A stretch of 64,000 nt of DNA from Pseudomonas sp. Irchel s3f7. GTDB lineage: Bacteria; Pseudomonadota; Gammaproteobacteria; Pseudomonadales; Pseudomonadaceae. Below are positions 8,508 to 16,697 of the stretch, piece after piece. Made by a program: the position numbers and the translations under genes. The notes beneath the pieces were generated by a model. The model was not told the DNA's origin, made no database searches, and saw only the letters and a program-made list of their open reading frames with translations. Location of the stretch: the NCBI RefSeq assembly GCF_900187615.1, contig NZ_FYDO01000030.1, forward strand, positions 16,466-80,465, in the 5' to 3' direction. Position 1 is the first letter of the stretch. The number at the start of each line of letters is the position of its first letter.

Positions 8508-9686
8508 GTGGTCAGTTACTCCCCGCTTATCCGCCGTTTGCTGATCTGCTCGCTGACCATTGTCGTCAGCCGCGCCATCACCAGCCCGCTGCTCACCCTG
8601 TTTGTCAGCGACAAACTCGACCTCAACCAACAAGACGTTGGTCTGCTGCTCGGCATCGCCGTATTCGTCGCCACCCTGCTGTCGCTGTACGGTGGCTACA
8701 TCATCGATCGCTTCGAAAAGCGCCGGCTGCTGATCCTCGCCATGCTTTCCAGCGCCATCGGTCTGGTGTTGCTGACGTTTGCCGAGAACCTTTACCTGAC
8801 CACGGCGACTTTGATCGTCACTGAAACCGCTTCGTCGCTGTTTCTGATCGGTTCGAAAGCGATCCTCAGCGACAATTTGCCCGTGGGCCAGCGCGCCAAG
8901 GCGTTTTCCCTGAGCTATACGTTGACCAACATCGGCTACGCGGTCGGGCCGATGTTCGGTGTGTTGATTGCCGGCAGCTTCACCAGCGCGCCGTTCCTGG
9001 TCGCAGCGGCCATCGCGCTCTTCAGTATTTTCCTGATGACCGGAATCCCGAAAGAGTCTGCGCGAGCACCTGTTGCGGTGCAGGCTCAGACGTTTCTCAA
9101 AACCCTGATCACCCTGAAAAACGACCGCACCTTGATCCTGTTCACCGCAGGCTGCCTGCTCAGCACGGTGGTACATGGCCGGTTCACGTTTTACCTGTCG
9201 CAGTACCTGTTGGTGACCAGCGACGCGCAACACACCATGGAAATCATGGCCGCCCTGCTCGCCTGCAACGCCATCAGCGTCATCGCGCTGCAATACCAGA
9301 TCGGACGTTTCCTCAAACGCGAGCACTTGCGGCAATGGATCGTCGTGGGCACCGGCCTGTTCATCCTCGGCCTGATCGGCTTCAGCCTGGCAGACAGCGT
9401 AGTGAGCTGGTGCGTGGCGATGTTCATTTTCACCCTCGGTGAAATCATCATTTACCCGGCCGAATTCCTCTTCGTCGACACCCTCGCACCGGACGAATTA
9501 CGCGGCAGTTACTACGGCGCACAGAACCTGGCGGCGCTGGGCGGCGCATTGAGCCCGGTGATTTGCGGCTTCCTGCTGATGCACACCCCGGCGCCGACCA
9601 TGTTCTATGCGATGAGCGCGCTTGCGGCGCTGGGTGGACTGCTGTGTTTCATGAGCGGTCGAGGCAAGTCGATACAGCAAAATTAA
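8508..9686 (+). CDS. MFS transporter, YdeE (dipeptide exporter)-like
   Basis: A 392-residue major facilitator with about 12 membrane segments. The loop between segments 2 and 3 has the MFS signature in the form GGYIIDRFEKRRLL. The overall sequence pattern recalls E. coli YdeE, an exporter linked to dipeptides and arabinose-like solutes, but family substrates vary widely and the substrate here is not known. Translation starts with GTG at 8508, with AAGGA about 9 bases before; no ATG start is available. It stands alone, downstream of a REPIN. Confidence 0.85.
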   Translation: MVSYSPLIRRLLICSLTIVVSRAITSPLLTLFVSDKLDLNQQDVGLLLGIAVFVATLLSLYGGYIIDRFEKRRLLILAMLSSAIGLVLLTFAENLYLTTATLIVTETASSLFLIGSKAILSDNLPVGQRAKAFSLSYTLTNIGYAVGPMFGVLIAGSFTSAPFLVAAAIALFSIFLMTGIPKESARAPVAVQAQTFLKTLITLKNDRTLILFTAGCLLSTVVHGRFTFYLSQYLLVTSDAQHTMEIMAALLACNAISVIALQYQIGRFLKREHLRQWIVVGTGLFILGLIGFSLADSVVSWCVAMFIFTLGEIIIYPAEFLFVDTLAPDELRGSYYGAQNLAALGGALSPVICGFLLMHTPAPTMFYAMSALAALGGLLCFMSGRGKSIQQN

Positions 9687-9841
9687 TGCACTGAAAGCGC
9701 ATTAATATGAATTTGTCAGCATCAGGATTGAACGGCAAACTGTGCCCGTTCCTCCCCCAATAGTTGGAACAACTTCAAGGGCTTTCTGGGTTTCCAGGCT
9801 AAGTCCTTTTTTTCATTGATTTTTTCTGGAGCACTTTCGAA

Positions 9842-10549
9842 ATGTTTGCCCGCTGGTTGCCTGCCGCCATCAATACCCGACCCACTGAATGGAGCCGTGC
9901 CGCCATCGGCATGGCGCTGGGGACGCTGCTCAGCGTCTGGCTTTGCAGTCAGGTGTTCGGCATGCAAGTGGCGCAACATTTGATCGGCCCGCTGGGCGCT
10001 TCGGCGGTGTTGCTGTTCGCCGTGTCCTCCGGCGCACTTGCGCAGCCGTGGTCGATTATGGGTGGCTACCTGTGCGCCGGGGTCCTCGCATTGCTCGTCG
10101 CTCACTTTCTGGGGCGCACCCTGGGCACGGCGTGTCTGGCGGCGGGCATGGCGCTGATTCTGATGTGCTGCCTGCGTTGCCTGCATCCGCCGGCCGGCGC
10201 GTTGGCGCTGATTCTGGTATTGGCCGATCCGGCGACCATCGCCATGGACTGGAAAGCCCTGGCGCCGGTGATGCTCAGCGCAGCGACGATGCTGCTCAGT
10301 GCCTTGGCCTATAACAACCTGACACGGGTTCGTTACCCCAAACGCACCAGTGAATCGGCGGTTGTGATCCCGGCCGACCACCCACCGGTCGACAGTCAGG
10401 CCATCACCGCCCAAGACCTGAAACAGGCGTTGGCAGACATGGAAGCGTTCTTTGACGTGACCCCTGAAGACCTCGAACAACTGATCCATGCCAGCGAGTT
10501 GCACGCCCGCCGCCGCAGTGTCGGCGAGGTGTTGGCGCCGCGGCTCTGA
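9842..10549 (+). CDS. HPP-family integral membrane protein without CBS domains
   Basis: A 235-residue protein with four to five membrane helices and the family motif CLHPPAGA (about residues 118-125) in the HPP domain (PF04982). Some HPP proteins in algae, plants and bacteria transport nitrite, and many bacterial members carry two C-terminal CBS domains. Here the protein ends soon after the membrane part with only about 70 hydrophilic residues (ALADMEAFFDVTPEDLEQLIHASELHARRR), so it is a short form. The final stretch resembles the linker that precedes CBS pairs in longer relatives. The start ATG at 9842 is well supported by CTGGAG upstream. Nothing nearby indicates a substrate. Confidence 0.8.
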   Translation: MFARWLPAAINTRPTEWSRAAIGMALGTLLSVWLCSQVFGMQVAQHLIGPLGASAVLLFAVSSGALAQPWSIMGGYLCAGVLALLVAHFLGRTLGTACLAAGMALILMCCLRCLHPPAGALALILVLADPATIAMDWKALAPVMLSAATMLLSALAYNNLTRVRYPKRTSESAVVIPADHPPVDSQAITAQDLKQALADMEAFFDVTPEDLEQLIHASELHARRRSVGEVLAPRL

Positions 10550-10648
10550 TCCGCATTGCCGGCCAGGTTGTTTTGCTGTGACAAGATGCTTCTGGCATCC
10601 TGCGCGTCCAATTTCTGACCCGGCCCGCCTTCTGGCACGCAAATCACC

Positions 10649-12112
10649 ATGACCGCCTCCGAAAAAGCCCCCGCTCCACGCCACAATGATCTGATCTACG
10701 GCCTCGACGACCGCCCCCACCTGACCGCCACGGTGTTCGCCGCCCTGCAGCACGTGCTGGCCAGTTTCGTCGGCATCATCACGCCAACGCTGATCATGGG
10801 CAGCGCCCTGGGCCTGCAAAGCGAAGTGCCCTACCTGATCAGCATGGCGCTGTTTGTCTCCGGCCTTGGCACCTTCGTTCAGGCGCGGCGCTTCGGCCCG
10901 ATCGGTTCCGGTCTGTTGTGCCTGCAAGGCACCAGTTTTTCGTTCATCAGTGTGATCCTCAGCGCCGGCTTCATGGTCAAGGCTCGGGGCGGCGGCACCG
11001 ACGAAATCCTCTCGACGATCTTCGGCGTGTGCTTTTTCGCCGCTTTCATTGAAGTGGCGTTGAGTCAGTTCATCGGCAAACTGCGGATGCTGATCACCCC
11101 GGTCGTGACGGGCACCATCATTACCCTCATGGGTTTGTCGCTGATCAAAGTGGCGATGACCGACATTGCCGGCGGCTTCGGCGCGCCTGACCTTGGCGCC
11201 GCGATTCATCTGGCGCTGGCGGCACTGGTGCTGGGCACCATCGTGGTATTGAACCGGGTGGACGTGCCGTTCTTGCGCCTTGGGGCGATTGTGATCGGTC
11301 TGACGCTAGGCTATTTCGTGGCATGGCTGATGGGCCAGGTGAATTTCTCCAGCCTGCCCGACGTGCCGCTGATGAGCGTTCCGGTGCCGTTCAAGTACGG
11401 ATTCTCCTTCGATTGGGTGGCGTTTGTGCCGGTGGCGGTGATTTTCCTGGTCTCGCCCCTGGAAGCCGCCGGCGACCTGACCGCCAACTCAATGATCTCC
11501 CGGCAACCGGTCAAGGGGCCGGTCTACATCCGCCGGATCAAATCCGGCCTGCTCGCCGACGGCCTCAACTCGGCCATGGCCGCCGTCTTCAACAGCATGC
11601 CGATGGTGACCTTTGCCCAGAACAACGGCGTGATCCAGCTCACCGGCGTCGCCAGTCGCTATGTGGCGTTCTTCATCGCTGGCCTGCTGGTGGTGCTGGG
11701 ATTGTTCCCGATGATTGGCGCGGTACTGCAACTGATGCCCAAACCGGTACTGGGTGGCGCCGAACTGGTGATGTTCGGCACGGTGGCCGTGGCCGGAATC
11801 AAGATCCTCGCCGAAGCCGGCCTGCATCGGCGCAACATGCTGATCGTGGCGATATCCCTCGGCATGGGCCTGGGCGTGGCCGCCGTTCCCGAGGTGTTGC
11901 GCGAACTGCCGATGGCGCTGCACAACATTTTCGAGTCGCCCATCACGGTCGGCGCGCTGTGCGCTATCGTTCTGAACATCTTCCTGCCCGAAGAATTCTT
12001 CGAGCTGGAAGAAGACGAATTCGACCCGGAAGCCTCGGTGCTTCAGGTCATGCAAAACCCGGATGTGCCCGCCAAGGATGAACCCGCCAAGCCTGCGGTG
12101 GTCGCACAGTAG
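10649..12112 (+). CDS. NCS2-family nucleobase:cation symporter (xanthine/uracil permease)
   Basis: A 487-residue inner-membrane permease of the nucleobase-cation symporter-2 (NAT) family, about 14 membrane segments. Typical features are the early QHVLASFVGIITPTLIMG segment, the GTSFSFISV stretch, and the SPLEAAGDLTANSMIS region, which corresponds to the substrate-binding helices 8-10 of UraA/XanQ. The FNSMPMVTFAQNNGVIQLTGVASR segment matches the family signature (the QNxGxxxxTxVxSR form), and this arrangement is closer to XanP/XanQ xanthine permeases than to UraA. The C-terminal tail is acidic (EEFFELEEDEFD). Its convergent neighbour is an AraC regulator 34 bases away; a regulatory link is not shown. 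Confidence 0.88.
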   Translation: MTASEKAPAPRHNDLIYGLDDRPHLTATVFAALQHVLASFVGIITPTLIMGSALGLQSEVPYLISMALFVSGLGTFVQARRFGPIGSGLLCLQGTSFSFISVILSAGFMVKARGGGTDEILSTIFGVCFFAAFIEVALSQFIGKLRMLITPVVTGTIITLMGLSLIKVAMTDIAGGFGAPDLGAAIHLALAALVLGTIVVLNRVDVPFLRLGAIVIGLTLGYFVAWLMGQVNFSSLPDVPLMSVPVPFKYGFSFDWVAFVPVAVIFLVSPLEAAGDLTANSMISRQPVKGPVYIRRIKSGLLADGLNSAMAAVFNSMPMVTFAQNNGVIQLTGVASRYVAFFIAGLLVVLGLFPMIGAVLQLMPKPVLGGAELVMFGTVAVAGIKILAEAGLHRRNMLIVAISLGMGLGVAAVPEVLRELPMALHNIFESPITVGALCAIVLNIFLPEEFFELEEDEFDPEASVLQVMQNPDVPAKDEPAKPAVVAQ

Positions 12113-12146
12113 AGCCGCTGGACACTCAAGGACTGAGCCGGCGAAA

Positions 12147-13163
12147 TCACTCTACGTCGTTGAGGATCAAGCTGCGGTAATGCCCGGGATTGGAACCCGA
12201 CCATTTGCGAAAGGCCTTGTAGAACGAGCTGGCATCGGCGAATCCCAGGCGTGTGGCGATCTCGGCGAAGCTGATGGTCGGCTCGGCCAACCAGACAATC
12301 GCCAGTTCCTTGCGCACGCTGTCCTTGAGACCTTGATAGGTCTGCCCTTCTTCGGCCAGTCGACGGCGCAAGGTCGAGGCCGACATGCACAGGCGCTGCG
12401 CCAGGGCCTCGGTTTCCGGCCAGTGTTCGGCGGGCAATTGCCGAAGATCCTGCTTGATGCGGCTGGCCAGGCTGTCAGGATCACGGTACTTCACGAGGAT
12501 ATTGGCCGGTGCATGGGCCAGGAATCGCTTGAGTTCCTCGGGGCTGCGCTTGATGGGTGAATCCAGGCAATCGGCGGAAAAAATCATCCGCGTGCGCGGG
12601 CGGTCGAACCGCAGATTCTGCGAGAACATCACCTGGTAGTCATCGCAGAAGTCCGGCTGCGCACAGCGCAACTCGATGGCCAGGATCGGTATCCGCCGCC
12701 CCGCCAGCCAGCAGGCAACGCCGTGCACGATCATCCAATAAGTGAAATAGGTGAAGGCCCGGCGCGGGTCTTTGTCGTCTTCCAGCAGCACGATTTCCGC
12801 CAGGCTTTGTTGACGCACCAACTCGGCGGGCAGGTGTTCAAGCATCAATGACAGGAAACTCAAACCGCTGGTGAGGCCCGCTGCCAGATTCGGCTGGACC
12901 ATGGCGCAGCGACAGAGGAACTCCAGGCTGCCGGATTTGAGTTTGCGCGGGTCCATGCCAAAAAACTCATCGTCCCCTCGCCGTGCCAACAACCGCCACA
13001 GACGCGCATAAGCGGTGGCCGGCACGCGACCATTGGCACGGTCCATCAGCAGCGGATCAATGCCGACCTTGCTCAACACTTCTTCAGTGGCAATACCCGG
13101 GGCGCAGCTTTGCATCAGCGCTTCACGCACCAATTGCATAGAGATAGTGTCTTTTTCCGACAT
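12147..13163 (-). CDS. AraC-family transcriptional regulator
   Basis: A 338-residue regulator. The N-terminal ~200 residues match the Arabinose_bd-type ligand domain found in OruR/ArgR-like pseudomonad regulators (pattern GRVPATAYARLWRLLARRGDDEFFG). The C-terminal ~100 residues are two helix-turn-helix motifs (AQRLCMSASTLRRRLAEEGQTYQ and IATRLGFADASSFYKAFRKWSGSNPGHYR). The ligand is not predictable. The start is taken at the ATG 13163; a TTG four codons upstream and an ATG nine codons downstream are alternatives without better ribosome sites. The gene runs toward the NCS2 permease and away from pssA. Confidence 0.88.
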   Translation of the reverse strand: MSEKDTISMQLVREALMQSCAPGIATEEVLSKVGIDPLLMDRANGRVPATAYARLWRLLARRGDDEFFGMDPRKLKSGSLEFLCRCAMVQPNLAAGLTSGLSFLSLMLEHLPAELVRQQSLAEIVLLEDDKDPRRAFTYFTYWMIVHGVACWLAGRRIPILAIELRCAQPDFCDDYQVMFSQNLRFDRPRTRMIFSADCLDSPIKRSPEELKRFLAHAPANILVKYRDPDSLASRIKQDLRQLPAEHWPETEALAQRLCMSASTLRRRLAEEGQTYQGLKDSVRKELAIVWLAEPTISFAEIATRLGFADASSFYKAFRKWSGSNPGHYRSLILNDVE

Positions 13164-13232
13164 TGACCGAAGCAAGCCCTGTTGTTGTTTTGAGTGGTGG
13201 GCATATTAGCTGAAACCACCCAGTCAACGCAG

Positions 13233-13272
13233 ATCCCTTATGGGAGTGAACGTGGTCGCTCCCATAAGGGAT
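13233..13272. terminator. 14-bp perfect inverted repeat between AraC gene and pssA
   Basis: ATCCCTTATGGGAG (13233-13246) and CTCCCATAAGGGAT (13259-13272) pair perfectly around a 12-base loop, 13 bases after the pssA stop. The position suits a terminator for the leftward pssA transcript, but no T tract follows on that strand, so Rho-independent termination is doubtful. Each arm is also partly self-complementary (CCCTTATGGG / CCCATAAGGG), which allows more than one fold. Confidence 0.5.
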
Positions 13273-13284
13273 TGGGGCCAAGCG

Positions 13285-14628
13285 TTACAGGATGCGGTAG
13301 AGCAAACGCTCGATGCGCACACGGCTGACGCGCTTGAGGAACTTGGCCACGCCCGCCGGGTATTCGGCGAGGGTTTCCAGGTCCTGGTAGCGTTCGATGC
13401 GTCGGGTGTGCTGGAAGATTTCGGTCAGCTCATTGTGTCGAGGCCCCAGCAACTGGCTTTGCGGATCATCGATCAGCAAGGCGTTTTCCAGGTCGAGGCG
13501 AAAAGCTCGTGGGTTGAGGTTGTTGCCGGTCAGCAAGGTGTAGCGCTGATCGACCCACATGCCTTTGAGGTGATAGGTGTTGTCGCCATCGTGCCACAGA
13601 TGCAGGTTCAGCTGGCCGCTGTCGATGTTGCGCTGATGGCGCTTGGCAAACCGGCGCAGGCTGATCTCGTACAGGTACGGCAGCGCAGCGATCACCTTGA
13701 ACGGCTCGCTCGGCGGAATATAGAAATCGTTGGCGGTCTTGTCGCCGACCACGATGTCGATCTTCACACCTCGCCCCAATGCCCGGTTGATTTCCCGGGT
13801 CACGGCCAAGGGCAGGTTGAAGTACGGCGTGCAGATGGTCAGTTGATGCTGGGCACTGGCGATGAGCTCGCAAATCACCCGGCTCAGCGGGTTGTTCTTG
13901 CCGACGCCGAGCAACGGGCTAACCGTCAGACCCGTCTTGATCGTGGTGCCTGCCGTGGTGTCGTAGGCCGCGTGCTTGAGGCGGCTGCGCAGGTCGCCGA
14001 TGTCATTGCGCAGGCTGCGGGTGGTCGGCAGGTTCGGCAGGTCGAGGCGATGCACCGCTTTGGAGGCCACCAGACCGTGTTGAACCAGGTGATGCATCGA
14101 ATCCGCCAGTTCACGGCTCTGGATCAGGTGATAACGGTCGTAGCGGTATTTGTCGAACTTGTGCAGATAAACGTTGTTCAGGCTCGCGCCGCTGTAGATC
14201 ATGCAGTCATCGATGACAAAACCCTTGAGGTGCAACACGCCGAACAGCTCGCGGGTCTGCACCGGTACCCCGTACACCGGCACAACACTGGCGTGGGTGC
14301 GGGTCATTTCCTGATACCAGGCCGAGTTGCCCGGCTGCTTGCCGGCACCGATCAGGCCACGCTGGGCGCGCAGCCAGTCGACGACCACCACCACGTCCAG
14401 TTCCGGCCGCGCCGCTTTGGCGGCGTGCAACGCATCGAGAATTTCCTGGCCGGCTTCGTCTTGTTGCAGGTACAGCGCAACGATGTAAATACGCTGTGTG
14501 GCACTGGCGATTTTTTCCAGCAGGCAACGACGAAACTCGGCAGCGCCGGAAAGGATGCTGACGGCATCGGCAGCCAGCGGAAAACTGCGCAATTTTGGCA
14601 GCAGGGAGCGTTTGAAAAGCAACGGCAT
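13285..14628 (-). CDS. pssA: CDP-diacylglycerol--serine O-phosphatidyltransferase (PLD-superfamily PssA)
   Basis: A 447-residue enzyme of the phospholipase D superfamily, close to the 451 residues of E. coli PssA, which makes phosphatidylserine, the precursor of phosphatidylethanolamine, at the inner membrane surface. Two HKD motifs are visible: HLKGFVIDD in the first half and HLKGMWVDQRYTLLTGNNLNPRAF in the second. The start MPLLFKRSLLPKL at 14628 gives the family length; the frame stays open for 40 more codons upstream, but that part shows no similarity and runs to the edge of the REPIN array. Flanking genes are unrelated. Confidence 0.88.
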   Translation of the reverse strand: MPLLFKRSLLPKLRSFPLAADAVSILSGAAEFRRCLLEKIASATQRIYIVALYLQQDEAGQEILDALHAAKAARPELDVVVVVDWLRAQRGLIGAGKQPGNSAWYQEMTRTHASVVPVYGVPVQTRELFGVLHLKGFVIDDCMIYSGASLNNVYLHKFDKYRYDRYHLIQSRELADSMHHLVQHGLVASKAVHRLDLPNLPTTRSLRNDIGDLRSRLKHAAYDTTAGTTIKTGLTVSPLLGVGKNNPLSRVICELIASAQHQLTICTPYFNLPLAVTREINRALGRGVKIDIVVGDKTANDFYIPPSEPFKVIAALPYLYEISLRRFAKRHQRNIDSGQLNLHLWHDGDNTYHLKGMWVDQRYTLLTGNNLNPRAFRLDLENALLIDDPQSQLLGPRHNELTEIFQHTRRIERYQDLETLAEYPAGVAKFLKRVSRVRIERLLYRIL

Positions 14629-14746
14629 AGGGCTCGCAAAGGGTCGAATCCGAAGAACCCGAGAGCTTACACCATCGATGGGGTTGGGTCTTGTTACTGT
14701 CTGTAATGCAGCCATCGCGAGCACAAGGTAACTCGGCGTTCCGGGC

Positions 14747-15031
14747 ATTTGTGTTCAACCACAATCACCTGTAGAAGCGAGCCTGCTCGCGATGGCGGTG
14801 TGTCTGGCGGTATTTCTGTTGGATGTGCAGGTCTCATCGCGAGCAGGCTCGCTCCTACAGGGTTACTGGGTGTGACGGGGATTTGTGTCTGACCACAATC
14901 TTCTGTAGGAGCGAGCTTGCTCGCGATGGCGGTGTGTCTGGCGGTACTTCTGTTGGATGTGCAGGCCTCATCGCGAGCAGGCTCGCTCCTACAGGGTTGC
15001 TGGGTGTGACGGGCATTTGTGTCTAACCACA
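14747..15031. repeat. Tandem array of two REPIN units, 134-bp period, plus partial third unit
   Basis: Two near-identical 134-base units begin at 14747 and 14881, and a third starts at 15015 (ATTTGTGTCTAACCACA) before similarity ends. Each unit holds a REPIN (14769-14860 and 14903-14994; arms GAGCGAGCYTGCTCGC and reverse complement) plus about 40 bases of flank that is also repeated (GGGTGTGACGGG, ATTTGTGT). The copies differ at only a few positions. The array occupies most of the region between pssA and the TSUP exporter gene, which begins 80 bases further on. Confidence 0.9.
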
Positions 15032-15113
15032 CATTGGTTTTGTGTTGGGCAGGCGGGTAATATGTCGGCCCTTCCCTGCAGCCTTTTCTGCACCCGCCGA
15101 ATAAGCCGATCCC

Positions 15114-15893
15114 ATGCCTTTCGAACTCAGTGTTGACCTCTCCACCCTGGCCATTCTGGCCCTTGTCGCTTTTGTTGCCGGTTTCATCGATGCCATCGCC
15201 GGTGGTGGCGGTCTGCTGACGACCCCGGCCCTGCTGACGGCCGGCCTGCCACCGCATCTGGTGCTGGGCACCAACAAGCTCAGTTCGACCTTCGGCTCAG
15301 CCATCGCCAGCTTCACGTTTTACCGCCGCAAGCTGTTCCATCCCGCGCAATGGGTTCACGCCATCGTCGGTACCTTGGTGGGTGCACTGCTCGGCGCCAT
15401 CGTCGCGCATTACCTGCCGGCGGAATGGCTGAACAAGATGCTCCCGGTGATCGTCTTCGCCTGTGGCGTTTATCTGTTGTTTGGCGGCACACCCAAGGCA
15501 CCGCTGGACAGCAACGCACCGATCAAGAAAAAGTGGCAATCGACCCAAGGCTTCAGCCTCGGCTTCTATGACGGCGTGGCCGGTCCGGGCACGGGCGCGT
15601 TCTGGACCGTCAGCAGCCTGCTGCTCTACCCCATCGACCTGGTGAAGGCCAGCGGCGTGGCGCGCAGCATGAACTTCGTCAGCAACGCAGCGGCGCTGTC
15701 GGTGTTCATCTTTTCCGGTCAGGTGGACTGGATCATCGGCCTGTGCATGGGCTCGTCGCTAATGGTCGGCGCATTCTTCGGCGCCCGCACCGCCATCAGT
15801 GGCGGCGCGAAGTTCATCCGCCCGGTGTTCATCACCGTGGTGCTGGCCCTGACCGTCCGTTTAGCCTGGCAGCACTGGTTCAGCGTGGCCTAA
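15114..15893 (+). CDS. TSUP-family (TauE/SafE, YfcA-like) membrane exporter
   Basis: A 259-residue protein with about eight membrane segments. The N-terminal FVAGFIDAIAGGGGLLTTPALL motif and the LGTNKLSSTFGS segment are characteristic of DUF81/TauE proteins, which move sulfite, sulfoacetate or other organosulfur anions; this one is most like E. coli YfcA, whose substrate is unknown. The start ATG at 15114 lies right after a GC-rich leader. The 3' end overlaps the convergent nudC gene by 33 bases (15861-15893). Confidence 0.88.
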   Translation: MPFELSVDLSTLAILALVAFVAGFIDAIAGGGGLLTTPALLTAGLPPHLVLGTNKLSSTFGSAIASFTFYRRKLFHPAQWVHAIVGTLVGALLGAIVAHYLPAEWLNKMLPVIVFACGVYLLFGGTPKAPLDSNAPIKKKWQSTQGFSLGFYDGVAGPGTGAFWTVSSLLLYPIDLVKASGVARSMNFVSNAAALSVFIFSGQVDWIIGLCMGSSLMVGAFFGARTAISGGAKFIRPVFITVVLALTVRLAWQHWFSVA

Positions 15894-16691
15894 GCGCCGC
15901 GCCACATAGACGTCGATCAGGTAACGGGCAATCGAGCGTGACGCTGGCAACGGCGGCAGCGCATGTACGTTGAACCACTGGGCATCTTCGATTTCGTCTT
16001 CCTGACAGACGATCTCGCCCCCGGCGTATTCGGCATGGAAGCCGAGCATCATCGAGTGCGGAAACGGCCAGCACTGGCTGCCCAGGTATTGGATGTTCTT
16101 GACCTCGATGCTCACCTCCTCGCGAACCTCGCGGATCAGGCAATCCTCGGCCGACTCACCCGGCTCGGCAAACCCCGCCAGTGTGCTGTAGACCCCCGTG
16201 ACGAAACGCGGTGAACGCGCTAGCAGGATTTCATCGCCACGGGTGACCAGCACGATCATGCTCGGCGAAATGCGTGGATAACTGCGCAAATCACACGGCT
16301 GGCAATACATCGCCCGCTCCCGCGGCACTTGCGACATGGCCTGCCCGCAATTGCCGCAGAAACGATGCTCGCGAGCCCAGGTGCCGATCTGCGCGGCGTA
16401 ACCCAGCACTTTATAAACCGTGTGATCGCCGTCGAGCATGAACGCCCGCAAACCTTTCCAGTTGCAGCCCGGCACTTCGCTGTGGCTGCGCAGTTCCAGC
16501 AGGTAGACCGGCTCGCCATCCAGATGACCGATACCGTGCTCCGCCAGAATCGACAGGTCCTGACGCTTGAGCCATTCCCGCGGGAACAACGCGCCATTGT
16601 CGTCGAACAGAAAGCCTTCGGGGCTGCGTGCGACGGCCCAGCCGCCGGGTTGGTCAGTGTCCAGTACTGCGGTGGTCCAGCGAGCGATCAT
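15861..16691 (-). CDS. nudC: NAD(H) pyrophosphatase / RNA-decapping Nudix hydrolase NudC
   Basis: A 276-residue NudC. An N-terminal domain is followed by a zinc ribbon (Cys112, Cys115, Cys130, Cys133; CGNCG...YCQPC) and a full Nudix box (Gly173, Glu179, Arg187-Glu188, Glu191-Glu192). In E. coli the enzyme cleaves NADH and removes NAD caps from RNA. The family's specificity motif SQPWPFPxS appears here as SQCWPFPHS, with Cys replacing Pro. The ATG at 16691 is used; a TTG two codons upstream is possible. It starts 6 bases after the stop of the crotonase gene, so both are probably co-transcribed leftward. Its 3' end overlaps the TSUP gene. Confidence 0.93.
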   Translation of the reverse strand: MIARWTTAVLDTDQPGGWAVARSPEGFLFDDNGALFPREWLKRQDLSILAEHGIGHLDGEPVYLLELRSHSEVPGCNWKGLRAFMLDGDHTVYKVLGYAAQIGTWAREHRFCGNCGQAMSQVPRERAMYCQPCDLRSYPRISPSMIVLVTRGDEILLARSPRFVTGVYSTLAGFAEPGESAEDCLIREVREEVSIEVKNIQYLGSQCWPFPHSMMLGFHAEYAGGEIVCQEDEIEDAQWFNVHALPPLPASRSIARYLIDVYVARRLGHAEPVLPG

Positions 16692-16697
16692 GGTCAA

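Noticed and set aside
13240..14706. 488-codon open frame antisense to pssA
   Set aside because: Covers the entire pssA gene with no family resemblance and no initiation signal.
14747..15031. CRISPR array
   Set aside because: The repeats are 134 bases long with palindromic REP arms and nearly identical spacers, there are only two units, and no cas gene is present.
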